A program made the position numbers and the translations under genes. This document shows, one piece after another, positions 27,260 through 38,397 of a DNA stretch of 64,000 nucleotides; the stretch's first letter is position 1, and each line of letters opens with the position of its first letter. Under the pieces are notes generated by a model. It was given only the letters and a program-made list of their open reading frames with translations, was not told where the DNA came from and made no database searches. The DNA comes from Clitopilus passeckerianus (taxonomy: Eukaryota; Basidiomycota; Agaricomycetes; Agaricales; Entolomataceae): the NCBI GenBank assembly GCA_944990035.1, contig CALYLX010000136.1:868001-932000 (forward strand). Reading direction: 5' to 3'.

Positions 27260-28165
27260 ATGCTCAATATTCCAGGAATTCTGGTGCCGTTTCAACTGCT
27301 GGTCAATCCAAGGCTAGTGCTACCAGCAGTAGCAGTAACAGGTGAACCATCTGCCAGGAAATTTCAATTCATTTGCCATAACTTTATTCACACAGCAAGA
27401 CATTCGGCATCTGAACTTTGCTGCTCTTCGTAAAGCTGGCTACCGAGGGGCAGTCTTCGACAAGGACAACTGTATAGTATGTGCTTTTATACCTCTGAAA
27501 TACATGCCTATAAAAATCTTTATTTAGACAATACCTCATAAAGACGTGATTGTTCCCGACATACAGGTAAGGTCGATACCGGTAATGACAGTCATACCAG
27601 ATACCAATGGGTCACACATAGGAAGCTTGGGATGAATGTAGGAGAACGTTCGGAGAAGGAAACGTGCTCATAGTCAGCAACTCTGCTGGAACACGGTCAG
27701 ACCCCGGCCAAATACTAGTTCGTATATCTGCCCGCTTTACTTGGTCCTTTCTGACACCGTGTCATTACGTTTCAGTGTGAATCCGTATCACACCATACCC
27801 AGGTGCCAGTCCTGCGCCACAAAGCACTCAAACCTGCGTACTCGTGTATACATTCCATACAAGACTATTTCTCGTCCCTTCGAACCCCAATTAAGCCAGA
27901 CGAGCTGATCGTGGTTGGGGACCGTATATTCACCGATGTGGTCATGGCCAATCGAATGCAGCCCAAAACCCCTTCGACTCCCGCTCAAGACGCCGTTTCA
28001 CGGTTGAGTGGTCCTCTTGCCATTTGGACGACAGGTGTTTGGAAGAGAGAGTCGATGGTAATGAGGTGGTTCGAAAAGAGGCTAGTGGATGTGGTTCGGC
28101 ACTGGCATCCCATCACAGAGGAACAGGAAAGCAAGGTGTCACGGTTCATTCGTAGAGACCTATAA
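27260..28165 (+). CDS. GEP4: Mitochondrial phosphatidylglycerophosphatase Gep4
   Basis: Gep4 dephosphorylates phosphatidylglycerophosphate to phosphatidylglycerol in the cardiolipin pathway on the matrix side of the inner membrane. The start is MLNIPGILVPFQLL. An intron joins it to QDIRHLNFAALRKAGYRGAV, then the HAD nucleophile motif FDKDNC. The next exons give IPHKDVIVPDIQEAWDEC, NVLIVSNSAGT, SVSHHTQVPVLRH and the acidic motif VGDRIFTDVVMANRM. Five or six short exons, with all core HAD motifs intact. The protein ends KVSRFIRRDL. This identification is strong because the whole motif series matches the family in order. Confidence 0.9.
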
Positions 28166-28806
28166 GGAGGATGCGATCATACACGGGCGTTGGATATACC
28201 CCTGGCGAGTTTCTCCTTCGCTTCAGAGGTTCATTAAAGATCTAGAAACCCAGCTCAACCATTGTTATATTGTAGCCAAATCATATTCATAGAGATAATC
28301 CGCATTCCACATGATCAAGCTGCAATTTACACGAGGGACAGCGTTGCCACACGTGAACGAGAATGTGTTGATGGAAAGGACCTTTCAAAGAAGGGCTGCT
28401 TTTGACATGCTCACTCTGTACGGGAGGGCGGGGACCTATATGTCACGGAAGAGTTATTTTGACGCACACTCGGCAACCTCGGGGGATCGTCGGGTCCTGG
28501 ACTGTTTTCAGTAAGTTTCCTTTCTTGCCCATTGAACGCGACGCCCGGCTTATTGAAAGCTGGGGAAACGGGTATCTTGCCGCCGCTTGCGCTCGAGGTT
28601 TTTGAATGAGATATCAGTACCATGCTTAAGCCAACTGCGTCGATACTCCTCACTTCCTGCCAGGTATTGGTGACAAGAAACACATGATCGCCACCCCGCT
28701 TGCGTCCGTCATATGATGCACTTATTGACCTCAATCTCCACGAAAGCCTCCGCTGCTCTTCTAAAGTCAATTTCTACCCGGACCGTCGTATTGAATCGCT
28801 GACCAG

Positions 28807-28813
28807 CGGTCCG
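28807..28813. promoter_or_regulatory. CGGTCCG, Zn2Cys6-type inverted CGG pair
   Basis: Two CGG half-sites face each other with one base between, 94 bp upstream of the first polygalacturonase ATG. The same palindrome class, CGGACCG, sits upstream of the second gene. CGG inverted repeats are typical targets of fungal zinc binuclear-cluster regulators; binding here is inference. Confidence 0.3.
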
Positions 28814-28821
28814 CCTCGAAG

Positions 28822-28829
28822 CTATTTAT
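28822..28829 (+). promoter_or_regulatory. TATA-like element of polygalacturonase 1
   Basis: TATTTATA lies 72-79 bp before the ATG at 28901, a plausible core-promoter distance. Strong TATA boxes suit a regulated secreted enzyme gene. Confidence 0.4.
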
Positions 28830-28900
28830 ATGCTACATCCTTCGGTTAAAATGGACTCTACTGAACGGGAATAGTTGGTTTCACCTTTAATATCGCGACA

Positions 28901-30703
28901 ATGAAACTCTATTCCCCTCTGGTTGTCCTCGCTCTTGCGACAAGTGCTTTTGCAGCACAAAGCGCAGTGAACTGCACTCTGGCTGCGTCTGGGGGGGACG
29001 ACGCCCCAGCCTTTGTCAACGCTGTGAAATCTTGCCCCCTGGTGACGGTACCCAAGTCTACAACTTTACTCATTAATACTCGCCTGAACACCACCGGGCT
29101 TGCAAACACAAATATTGTAAGTGCCACTTCCTGGAGGTTCGGCTGGCTGCTGACCGAGATGGAAGAATCTAGCCGGAACGCTAAAATTCAAGGCAGACAC
29201 TGCTTATTGGGCGGGAGTGAGTACTCAAGATTTCCCTTTCAAGGAGTATTGCTGACTCCGTGACAGAACGGCTTTTACTTTCCGTTCCAGACTCAAATCA
29301 CCTATTGGATCCTTGGAGGCAAGAATATCACCCTGACTGGTGGCGGAACCTTGGACGGATCGGGACAGGTTCGTGGAGGACTTTCAAAGAGACGACTCTA
29401 TGGCTGACCCCATTCTCAGGCTTGGTATGATGCATTGTGAGTTTCATGGCGGTCTCTTGGAAGTCGTCCAGGTATTCAACTCCTTTCAGTGCCAAGAATT
29501 CTTCGCTCCTGCGACCCATTATCTTGACTGTCACTCAAGCTACGACAGTGAGGGTTGAAGACATCAGCTACCTGAACGGGCCGGAATGGAACAACTTGGT
29601 CCGGATATTCTTTTGATCCATTACTCTCGTACTCATAGCCTCCACAGGTCAACGAGAGCAAAGATGTTGTTTATAACAATATAACCATTAATGCCAAATC
29701 AAGCTCCTCGAATCCTGCAAAAAATACCGATGGTTGGAATATCTATCGCAGTGATTCCGTCACCATCACAAATTCGGTCGTTAACAATGGAGATGATTGC
29801 GTCGCGTTTAAGCCGAGTAGGTTCTTGGTTGACCTCGAAAACGGGCTGAGCTAATTCATTCAGACGCTACAAATGTCCTTGTGGATAACTTGAGTTGCAC
29901 TGGTTCCCAGTAAGTTATCCTCCTTGTACTGTTTTCAACCTCTCTAACTGTTCTGAAGTGGCATTTCCGTAGGGTAAATCTACATGTTCGTGTGACGTTG
30001 CCCATAACTTATCAAGGTGCTAGGTCCCTAGGGCAATACCCAGGCGTATATGACATAGTGCAAAACGTCGTTGCAACGTTCGTCTGACATGTTTCCACAT
30101 TTCTTACTTCTGCTAATTGACATCTTACAGAAATATCAGGATGTCCAGCGCCTCGAACGGAGCTAGGATCAAGGCATGGGCGGGAAAGGACGTTGGAGGT
30201 GGCCTCGTCAAAAATATCACCTTTCAAGGTTTCACCAATAGCAAGGTTGATCTTCCCGTTACCATCGACCAAGTTCGTAATATCCTCTGTCGAAATTCAT
30301 CTTGACACTTAGGCATTTCCCAGTGTTATGAGACGAGCGCATCTGACTGTGCCAAGTATCCCTCGAACACTTACATCCAGGATATCTGGTTTAATGTGTA
30401 AGTTGCAAAGCGGCTGGGCAGTGACATGCGTATTTATTCTTTGAACTTATTAGGCAAACCGGATCGTCATCTGGCTCTAAAATCGCAAGCATTGGCTGCT
30501 CTCCCGGCAACCGCTGCTCAAACATCAATGTAAACGATTTCACCCTTACGTACGTCCCCCTTACAACTTGGTAGAATGGCTGAATACGGGATTGACGCTT
30601 GCATTACAGACCAAAGTCGGGCAAAGGAACATATACCTGTCAAAACATCGTTCTTAAAGGCAACGCTGCGTCCTTGTTCCCTACCTGTACTACTACATCA
30701 TAG
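28901..30703 (+). CDS. Exo-polygalacturonase (GH28), copy 1
   Basis: A secreted pectin-degrading glycoside hydrolase. The signal peptide is MKLYSPLVVLALATSAFAAQ. The N-terminal strand CTLAASGGDDAPAFVNAV is typical of exo-acting GH28 enzymes. Catalytic motifs are all present: NTDGWN, NNGDDCVAF, SHGISVG and ARIKAW. The His of SHG is split between an exon ending CA and a 15-nt exon (29959-29973). Other exons give DTAYWAG, FPFQTQITYWILGGKN and YPSNTYIQDIWFN. The protein ends LFPTCTTTS with a conserved terminal Cys. About 13 introns, nearly all at the same places as in copy 2. Several N-glycosylation sites (NTT, NSS, NES). Confidence 0.9.
29959..29973 (+). other. 15-nt microexon of polygalacturonase 1
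   Basis: The exon TGGCATTTCCGTAGG is flanked by an AG acceptor (29957-29958) and a GTAAAT donor (29974). It completes the catalytic His codon and supplies GISVG. The sister gene has the same 15-nt exon. Confidence 0.8.
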
Positions 30704-30770
30704 ATCGACACCTCGCTGAGCATTCCAAAAATCACAGGGTCAATCTCTACTTCGACCGACAAAGTTGGCC

Positions 30771-30777
30771 CGGACCG
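30771..30777. promoter_or_regulatory. CGGACCG upstream of polygalacturonase 2
   Basis: This is the reverse complement of the CGGTCCG found upstream of copy 1, here 132 bp before the ATG. It is in the 200-bp gap between the two genes. Role as a shared regulator site is inference. Confidence 0.3.
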
Positions 30778-30837
30778 CGTATAATGAGTGCCGATCTAGC
30801 GTGGAAACCGACGGCCCGCACAAGAATACCTTCTCGC

Positions 30838-30843
30838 TATAAA
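30838..30843 (+). promoter_or_regulatory. TATA box of polygalacturonase 2
   Basis: TATAAA lies 60-65 bp upstream of the preferred ATG (30903) and just before an in-frame upstream ATG at 30849. Its position favours the downstream ATG, which begins a clear signal peptide. Confidence 0.45.
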
Positions 30844-30902
30844 TGTAAATGAGTTCTGAGAAACACATGCACTCGTCGATCTCAATACCTCAGACCAATA
30901 CC

Positions 30903-32743
30903 ATGAAACTCCTCACTCCTCTAATTGCTTTGGCTCTTGCGAAGAGTTGTCTGGCATCTCGGGACCATGAGCATGTCAAATGCACTCTTACAGCATCGGG
31001 TGGAGACGATGCACCTGCCTTCATCAAGGCTGTTAAAGCTTGTCCTGTGGTTACCATCCCTAAGTCCACTACACTTTCGATCAATAGTCGTCTGAATACG
31101 ACCGGGCTGGCGAACAAGGTCATCGTGGGTGGACTATTTCCTAATGAATATGTTGCAGAACTTGACCCTGGGATAATAGAACCTCGCTGGGACGATGAAG
31201 TTCAGTCCAGATACTGCCTATTGGGCTGGGGTCAGTATTCAAGCCAGTGCGCACCAACAATTTGATAACAGCTGTGCTATAGAATGGCTTCTACTTCCCC
31301 TTCCAAACGCAGATTACCTTTTGGATCCTAGGAGGCAAGAATATCGTGTTGACCGGCGGAGGCACTTTGGACGGATCCGGACAGGTTTGTGGTTGCTGGA
31401 TTATGTCTTCTCGACCTCTGATTAACATTACGAACGCAGGTGTGGTACGACGAATTGTGAGTTCCTAGCCGCCTCAACATAAAATCGTAGCCGTGTTGAA
31501 CTGTCCCCGACTAGCCACACGAACTCGACACTGCTTCGCCCTATCATCTTGACGGTGACTCAGGCACAGAATGTCGTAGTAGAGGATATCACTTACACCA
31601 ATGGACCGGAATGGAACAACCTGGTAAGAAATCACATTCAATCGATCCCCCTTGTCTAACACGGCTGCAGGTCAATGAGAGCAAAAATGTTGTTTATGAC
31701 AATATCAGAATCAACGCGAAGTCTACCTCTTCGGTGACCGCAAAGAATACCGATGGCTGGAATATTTATCGCAGCGACCATGTCACAATTAAAAACTCTG
31801 TGATCAATAACGGTGACGATTGTGTTGCCTTCAAGCCGAGTGAGGCCTTTCTTTGATTGTGAACCGACGACCTGGGACTGATGAGATGCAGACGCGACAA
31901 ACGTTATTGTGGATAATCTCGACTGTACGGGTTCCCAGTGAGTGCTATTAACTTGCGTCCTATCAACGTCATGGCAGACTAATCCCGTTGAAGTGGTATC
32001 TCTGTCGGGTAAATCGATTCTGTTCCTTCCTTTTGTGTCCGCAGACTTACGGCTTCGATCAGATCATTAGGCCAGTACCCTGGCGTTTATGACATTGTAC
32101 AAAATGTCACGGCAAAGTTCGTCTGTTGACCTCCCTTGGATGCTGCGTGAGCTAACAGGCCTTGCGTCATAGGAACATCAGGATGTCCAATGCCCAAAAT
32201 GGGGCCAGGATCAAGGCTTGGGCTGGTCCTAATGTAGGAGGCGGCCTGGTCAAAAACATTACCTTCCAGGGGTTCATCCAGAGTAAAGTCGACAACCCTG
32301 TGGTCATCGATCAGGTATGCCGCCACTCTAATGATGAGGGTTCTCATATTTAACCCAGGGACCTCAGTGCTACTTCACCGATGCCACCGCTTGCGCAGAG
32401 TACCCTTCAAACACATACATCCAGGATATCTGGTTTAATCTGTAAGGGCCTTAAATGTGTATTTCGTGTTCGTTGACCTCAGCATCCGTTGCAGGCAATC
32501 TGGGTCGTCGTCCGGTACCAAGGTCGCAAGTATTTCTTGTTCCCCGCACGACCGCTGCTCAAACGTCAACGTGAACGACTTCAACCTCACGTACGTCCTG
32601 ATAATATCAACGATGTGTACCTGTGGTAATCTTGAACCTTTTCTAGGGCTTCCTCCGGGGCACCTGGCACTTATTCCTGCCAGAATATCGTTCTCAAGGG
32701 CAATGCCGCATCCTTGTTCCCCAACTGCACATTTACTGCTTAG
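30903..32743 (+). CDS. Exo-polygalacturonase (GH28), copy 2
   Basis: A tandem paralogue of copy 1, starting 200 bp after its stop. The preferred start MKLLTPLIALALAKSCLAS gives a signal peptide; an upstream in-frame ATG at 30849 would add 18 residues before it. The protein repeats the same order: CTLTASGGDDAPAF, NLAGTMKFSPDTAYWAG, QTQITFWILGGKN, NTDGWN, NNGDDCVAF, SHGISVG (with a 15-nt exon at 31994-32008), ARIKAW, and an end of LFPNCTFTA. All GH28 catalytic residues are present. Intron positions match copy 1 throughout while intron sequences have diverged, so the duplication is not very recent. Confidence 0.9.
31994..32008 (+). other. 15-nt microexon of polygalacturonase 2
   Basis: TGGTATCTCTGTCGG lies between an AG acceptor and a GTAAAT donor. 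Splicing gives SHGISVGSLGQYPG, identical to the sister protein over this stretch. Confidence 0.8.
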
Positions 32744-32854
32744 CTACAATTATAATCTACTTCCTGGAGGTCATAGTACGCGTCTTCGACGTGTTATGTG
32801 ATTTGTTTACGTAACGCGAATTTTCATCGTTTCTTGCAGTGACCAAACTCGGAA

Positions 32855-33673
32855 ATGGCCTCAAAGTTAAGCTCCCTGTTCTTTCGCTTTCGAAACTCGG
32901 GTCATGGCCAGCTTTCGCGAGATAACGGTGTACCCCCCTTATTCGCAAGAACAGTACCTTGGTGGGCGAAATGGACGTGGGGTCTTATAGCTTGTGATAT
33001 TTTCATGACGTGCGTCGGATGAAGGGGATGACGGGACTTCCTTGCTGACCTGTTGGCAACTAGAGGCTCCGCTATCGAACTCACCTGGAACAATTGGTCC
33101 AAGCTAGTAACTGAAGAGGACGGCCTGAAGTACTATGAGCAACGACCTCTCTGGCAAAGAGCAGGTGTATGCACAGCCCATCTTGGATTCGGTGCAGGTG
33201 TTGCTGCTGCTCTCCTGGTCACCCAGACGCGGTTCGTTCGAACTCTGACCATCGTACCGGAAGGCAAGCGGCTGTTCGTGCAGTGTGCACAAAACACGAA
33301 GAAGAGCGGCTTGTTCTTCCCACTAAATCGGTGCACACTGGGACCCGGGAGGAACGACACGGAGCTTATGCTGCGTGTCAAGGACCAACGGGGACATTGG
33401 CATGTCGACTTGGACAGCGCGTTCATACATGGGAAGAAAGTTGGCATTGAAGAGGCCCGGAGAAGCATCTTGGGTCAATGGGGTGGCAAATCACAGGTCC
33501 CTCCTGTCCCAAGTAAACCAAGCGTGGATGCAGGTTGGAGGAGCGGGCCCATTCGCCAATGAAACAGGTGAGGACATCATTATTACGGCCTCGTGTAACG
33601 AACTAATATTCATCATAACTAGGAAGCGATAAAAGTTTCTACTCGTACATTTACTATCGAAACATTGCATAAT
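32855..33673 (+). CDS. TMEM223-like membrane protein
   Basis: Four exons give about 220 residues. The start is MASKLSSLFFRFRNSG, Arg/Ser-rich and mitochondrial-presequence-like. A first hydrophobic helix is WWAKWTWGLIACDIFMT. After an intron come YEQRPLWQRAGVCTAHLG and a second helix, FGAGVAAALLVTQTRFVRTL. A 49-nt intron (donor GTCAAT) joins RRSIL to AWMQVGGAGPFANE, and a last intron joins to GSDKSFYSYIYYRNIA. The two-helix layout with a basic RPLWQR segment resembles TMEM223, a mitochondrial inner-membrane protein linked to COX1 expression. That assignment is by general resemblance only. The stop lies 5 bp from the stop of the convergent neighbour. Confidence 0.55.
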
Positions 33674-33678
33674 TCAAA

Positions 33679-35346
33679 TCACAACTTCAAAGACACCGGA
33701 GAATTGCTTGTTTGGACCGTGACACTTCCGGGACCAGGTTTCCCTGACCAGGAAACACTACCAGAAAGGCGACCTCCAGATGTTTGAGCATGGATGATTC
33801 TGTTGCGGCCTTGTCCGGTGGGATCCTGAACCTTCTTATCTTGAAGATGAGGTGTAAATGGCGAAGATGAGCGAAGGCTCAATGATCCTTCGTACGTCGG
33901 GGCAAGCGAGACTAAGGCGGGAGAATTCGAAGTGGTAGCCAGAAGGCGCAAGGTAGAGTCCACGGGTGCCTCGTCGAAGTAAACACTAAGTGGGCCGTTG
34001 GTAGTGGATGCCTCTGCAAGGTAACTGCCGCCCTTCGCTTTAGTAGAGGAAATTAGTTTGACGTTCGATTCAAGTTTGCTATCGATTTTTGGATGAGTTT
34101 TTGTGCATATAAACGGGAGTGAAGAACGAACTTATTGGTAGTGTGCATTCCTAGATGCGAGACCGAGGAGTTGTCGTTCTCCAAGGTCACATCAACCTGA
34201 ATAGGTGCATTGGACGTCTTCAGTTTGAGTGAACCCGACGCGGTGATGGTACCCTGAATTGGCGCGTTTGAAGACTGTATACTGCCATCCTTTACCAATA
34301 GTGACTATGTAGAGGTTAGTCGGCTGAAACCAACAAGCGGTAGATTGCACGAACCTTGAAACTGATGGGAGCATTGGAGCTCTTTAGAGAAATCGAACTG
34401 ACGTTGACGCGATCATTCAAGTCTTCTACTCTTTGACTTGAGTTGGGGAGATCCGTCTCGAAATTTCTGATTTGCGCGGACGATGGCACTTGTACGTCAA
34501 TCTCATAATATGTATGATACCTGAAGTTGCTGTAGTCAAATCGTCTGCGGTTCTGAGTGAAGTTGGGATATCATCAGCTCCAGTCAAGCATTCAGAAGAC
34601 ATTACTCACGAAAATTCCAACCCCAATCGAGTTATCCTTGCGGTGGATACGACAAACTTTAGTTCCCCTATCCCGTACATCCCAACTCCTGTATTTGATT
34701 GTGACACCAACTCGAACGACATCGTTGGGAACAGCATCAGAGACTCGTACGGTCGACGAGCCTGATGTAGCTCCTCTAGACAGCAAGAAGAGCGTATCCG
34801 ACTTAAGAGGAAGTTCGTATTGAGTACGAGATGTGTACAAGAACCAAGAGCCAGGGGGAAGGCTGTTGTCTTGTTGGGTGACTAGGTTAAGCCATGTGTC
34901 CTGGGTCACGCAATCCGAGAGCTGAACACCAGTAGGAACCGGAAAGTCTCCAGTCCAAGGGGCCTGCAAGAAACGCTATGAGAAGTCTGAGAGACTAAAG
35001 GAGGTGATGAATTGAAACTGACGGTATGGTCGGTCCATCGCGCGACCCCGACTATGCTTTGAACAAGAAGTGACAGGAGTAGCCAGATGAATGCCGCAAC
35101 CGCGAATGCGCGAAAGAATCGTGCCCCTGCGGATTGAGGAACATGACTTGAATGGTTAGCCAGCAGTGGTTGGCGCTGCTCGTCGTGAGCAGACGGTGAA
35201 GTTGGTCCGGGTGCTGGAGCTGCTACAGGTGCCGATGACGAAGCGCCGTAAGCTGGAGGCGGGTCGCTGGTCTCAGGACGATTTGTGCTCTCTGGAGCAC
35301 GGTTGGATGCCTTTGAGTTGGCCTCAGAGTTGTTGGTTATGATCAT
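33679..35346 (-). CDS. Single-pass membrane protein with adhesin-like beta repeats
   Basis: Not a characterised protein. The N-terminal 85 residues are disordered (Ser, Pro, Ala and Glu rich, with PPPAYG). One membrane helix, AFAVAAFIWLLLSLLVQSIVG, follows. The large outer part has recurring strands of the type SSNAPIQG, TSNAPIQV and TSNSPVSL, reminiscent of DUF4097-like putative adhesin beta-helices. Several exons, about 430 residues, ending TVQTSNSPVSLKL. PPxY-like PPPAYG near the start could be a Nedd4/Rsp5 binding site. Topology with a short cytoplasmic N-terminus is inferred. Confidence 0.6.
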
Positions 35347-35649
35347 CTTGAAAGATGAGAGCCGCAGTTGAATGAGTCGAGCTGCGCGAAATATATAAGC
35401 TCCCACCGTTTCCGCTTATTGCGGATAAGATCTGTCACAAGGGGCCTATATCAGGACTTGGCCCATGTGGACTGACGGACCCGGATGCCGACTTTTTTCT
35501 GACAATAATCTTACCCTCAAGGGCCTCGACAAGAACGCGTTCAAGCTGCCTAAAGAATCGCGAATTTAGGCTGCGCTCACTATTAAGGACGGCGTCGAGG
35601 AGATAAGACCCGGGATCCACGTGACGCTTCACCATCTTTTCTTCACCGT
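35347..35649. other. Divergent intergenic region
   Basis: 303 bp between the start codons of the membrane protein and KRI1. It must hold both promoters. No other feature is seen. Confidence 0.45.
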
Positions 35650-38118
35650 ATGTTGTCCGACTCTGAAAGCTCAGATGGAGACGACCTCCACAATTTGACG
35701 ATAAACGAGCACTTTGCTAAGGCCTTTGAATATAAAAAGGAGCGTGAGGAGCTTCAGAAATGTGCGTATTTGTCTTCCGGCTTGAAATTTGCGAGCTAAT
35801 GCTGGGCTTGCCACAGTGAAAGAAAAGTATGGCTCCGACTTCGAGGGCGAGGAAGAGCAGGCTGAGAGTGACTCTGAGTCTGACGAATCAGAAGACGAAG
35901 ATGGAGAAGAGCTCACGCCGGCCGTGGACGCAGCAATCCTCAGAACTCTTGTCAGGATCAAGCGTAGAGATCCAGAAATTTACAATACCGAGAAAAATAT
36001 CTTTGGGGGTAAACACCATCTTGCAGAACCTACCGGAATAATGCTGACCCTAGACTTTAGAGGAGCAAAAGAAGATTGCACCGGATGCTAAAGTTCCCCG
36101 TGTTGCTACAAAGGACAAGGTGCGATTCACGCTGGTGTTTGCTCCCATCTTCCTGTGCTAACTTAGGTGTAGTCCAAAGCTCTTACAATCAGACAAGCGG
36201 CTATAAACTCTGTGCTGAACCCGACATCACGCTCTCCTTCTCCTGAGCCTTTAACTCATAACCAAGAACAAGCTGCTCTGCGGGACGAGACGATTGCTGC
36301 CTTCCACACAAATGTCGCAGACGAAGAGGAGGACGACCTTCTCGTGCCTCGAGAGAAGACGAAGGACGAGCTGGAGCTGGAGGAAGAAGAATACAAATCG
36401 TTCCTTGAACGTGAGGTTGGGGATCTCAACGCTCTCTTGGCAGAAGACGACCTGCACCGGTCAAGTGAGCCGGAAAACGAGGGTGAAGTGAAAGAAAAGA
36501 AGAAGGATAAGAAGAAGAAGAAGAAGAAATCCGGGGTAGAGGACCCAAAAAAGAAGACGAAGGAGGAGGCCGACCAGGAGTTCCTTTTGGAGTGAGAAAT
36601 ATCTTTATTCTACGCCATTCTAGAACTAACACACATTACGCAGCTATGTACTCAACCGTGGATGGATCGACCGGTCAGCAAAACGGATACCGACCTATCA
36701 AGAAGTCACGTCCTCGAAGGCAAAGTCTAAGGGGAAACAAAAGGCAGCAGCCGAGTCGCCGTTTGGGTCACCGGAGCCTGATTCGGATAGAGAGGCAGAA
36801 CCGACTATTCTACCTACAGAAGACCCTGAAATCGACGAAGATGCTTTCGAGGAGATTGTGGATCGGTTTGAAAGCTCCTACAACTTCCGATTTGAAGAGC
36901 CGTGAGTTTCCCCATCTAAACGACCTAGCTTTCGCTAAACCAAGCTCTTAGAGAGGCTGCTGTTATCAAGTCATACCCCCGAGAAATGGACTCTACCGTG
37001 CGAAGAGGCGATACCACAAGAAAGGAAGCTCGCGAACGGAAGAAGGCCCGCAAAGAAGAGAAGCTTCTACAGAAAAAGGAAGAGATTAAGAGGCTTAAAT
37101 CGCTCAAGATGAAGGACCTCCGGTCCAAGCTTGAGAAGATTGGTTTCGAAGGTGGTAAAAATATAGAACATGATGAAGGTGATTTGCGTCTGCCCCATGA
37201 CTGGCGGGCAGTTTAATGATGATCTTCGACTTCTAGCGCTCCAAGCCCTCGACCTAGAAGGTGATTGGGACCCAGAGGCCCATGACAGGGAGATGGCGGC
37301 TTTATACGGCGACGACGAAGGCGGGGAGGAGTTTGATGAAAAACCGCAGTGGGATGACGATATCGACATCGGTGACCTAGAACCTATGGCTGCACCAGAA
37401 GGTAAAAAGAAAACCAAGAAGAAGAAAAAGAAGAAAGGGGAAGACGAAGACGAGGGTGTGGATGTGGACGCTATGGACGCTGACGTCAAACACTTCATTG
37501 AAGAAGAGTGGGACGGCACGGAGGAGATGAGAAAGCGGAAAGTAGCCGAATATATGGAAGAGATCGATGGCCTTGATTTCAATGACATGGTAAGCTTCGA
37601 TAATATTTGGTGTATCCACAATCAGACCGACACTCTCGAAACTCTAGGTCGGAGATCTCCCCACACGATTCAAATACGTTCCAGTTCAAGCGCAAGATCA
37701 CGGTTTGACGCCTGTCGAAATCTTGATGGCAACGGACAAGGAATTGAATGAGTTCATGAGCATCAAGAAGTTTGCACCTTATCGTTCAGGAGGAAGATGG
37801 GACCACGACAGGAAGGAGCGACTTAAGGAGCTTAGACAAAAGTTGGCTGACAGGATCGCCGGGAAAGAAGGTGCTGCCGGTGCCGCAGCTGAACCCCCAA
37901 AGAAGAAGAGGATGGGAAAGAAGGAGCGAATGAGACTAAAAGCTGCTGGTGAGGATGCCGGTGGCGAAGAGGGCGGCGATGAATTGGAACAGGGACCTCA
38001 GTTGAAGAAGCGGAAGGTGGACGATTTGGACCTAGAGGATCAGGGTGAAGGGGAGGCAAATCTTCAAACAAAAAGCAGAGACGAAAACGAAAGCACAAAG
38101 GCGATGCAAATGGGGTAG
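35650..38118 (+). CDS. KRI1: Ribosome-biogenesis factor Kri1, C-terminal frame shifted
   Basis: Kri1 is a nucleolar protein needed for 40S subunit maturation, working with Krr1. The start MLSDSESSDGDDLHNLTINE leads into acidic stretches. Family landmarks appear in order: DAAILRTLVRIKRRDPEIY, KSFLEREVGDLNALL, LNRGWIDRS, VRRGDTTRKEARERKK, FIEEEW, MEEIDGLDFNDM joined to GDLPTRFKYVPV, and LTPVEILMATDKELNEF with KKFAPYR. Seven or more exons. As read the protein ends STKAMQMG at 38118. One frame over, the sequence reads KKQRRKRKHKGDANGVAET with stop at 38127-38129. This fits one missing G in the GGGG run at 38050-38053. Confidence 0.88.
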
Positions 38119-38397
38119 CGGAGACATAGGAGATCTATTGAATGTGTTGGTACTATTAATTCATGAGAATTGCGTGTGCTCGCGGAAGTATAAGAGGCGT
38201 TGATTGAAAGAAGGGTCTAGAGCGGATCGTTTCTCAGGGTCTGATTCCGTTGAGCGTCATAGTGTGCAAGACAAATGGAGTTTATCATAGAAAGCTTCAG
38301 AACATTGACCCGTTCGCCTACTATAAATCGAAATCTATCATTGTTACAATAGTTGCCGCCCCTTCGCACCCTTGACAATCCTCATCCTGGACCCATA

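Larger units (their letters stand above)
28166..28900. other. Intergenic region upstream of the first polygalacturonase
   Basis: These 735 bp contain the GEP4 3' flank and the promoter of the first polygalacturonase. Overlapping short frames on both strands (28311-28605 plus, 28411-28770 minus) look random. Near the gene lie CGGTCCG (28807-28813) and an AT-rich TATA-like stretch at 28822-28829. Confidence 0.5.

Noticed and set aside
28411..28770. 119-codon minus-strand frame before the polygalacturonases
   Set aside because: No features beyond low-complexity Pro/Ser; overlapping frames on the other strand are equally good.
37150..37230. Reading KRI1 as two genes because the frame changes at 37170
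   Set aside because: A 59-nt intron (donor GTGATT, acceptor TTCTAG) joins EHDE to ALQALDLEG in frame, matching the family order.
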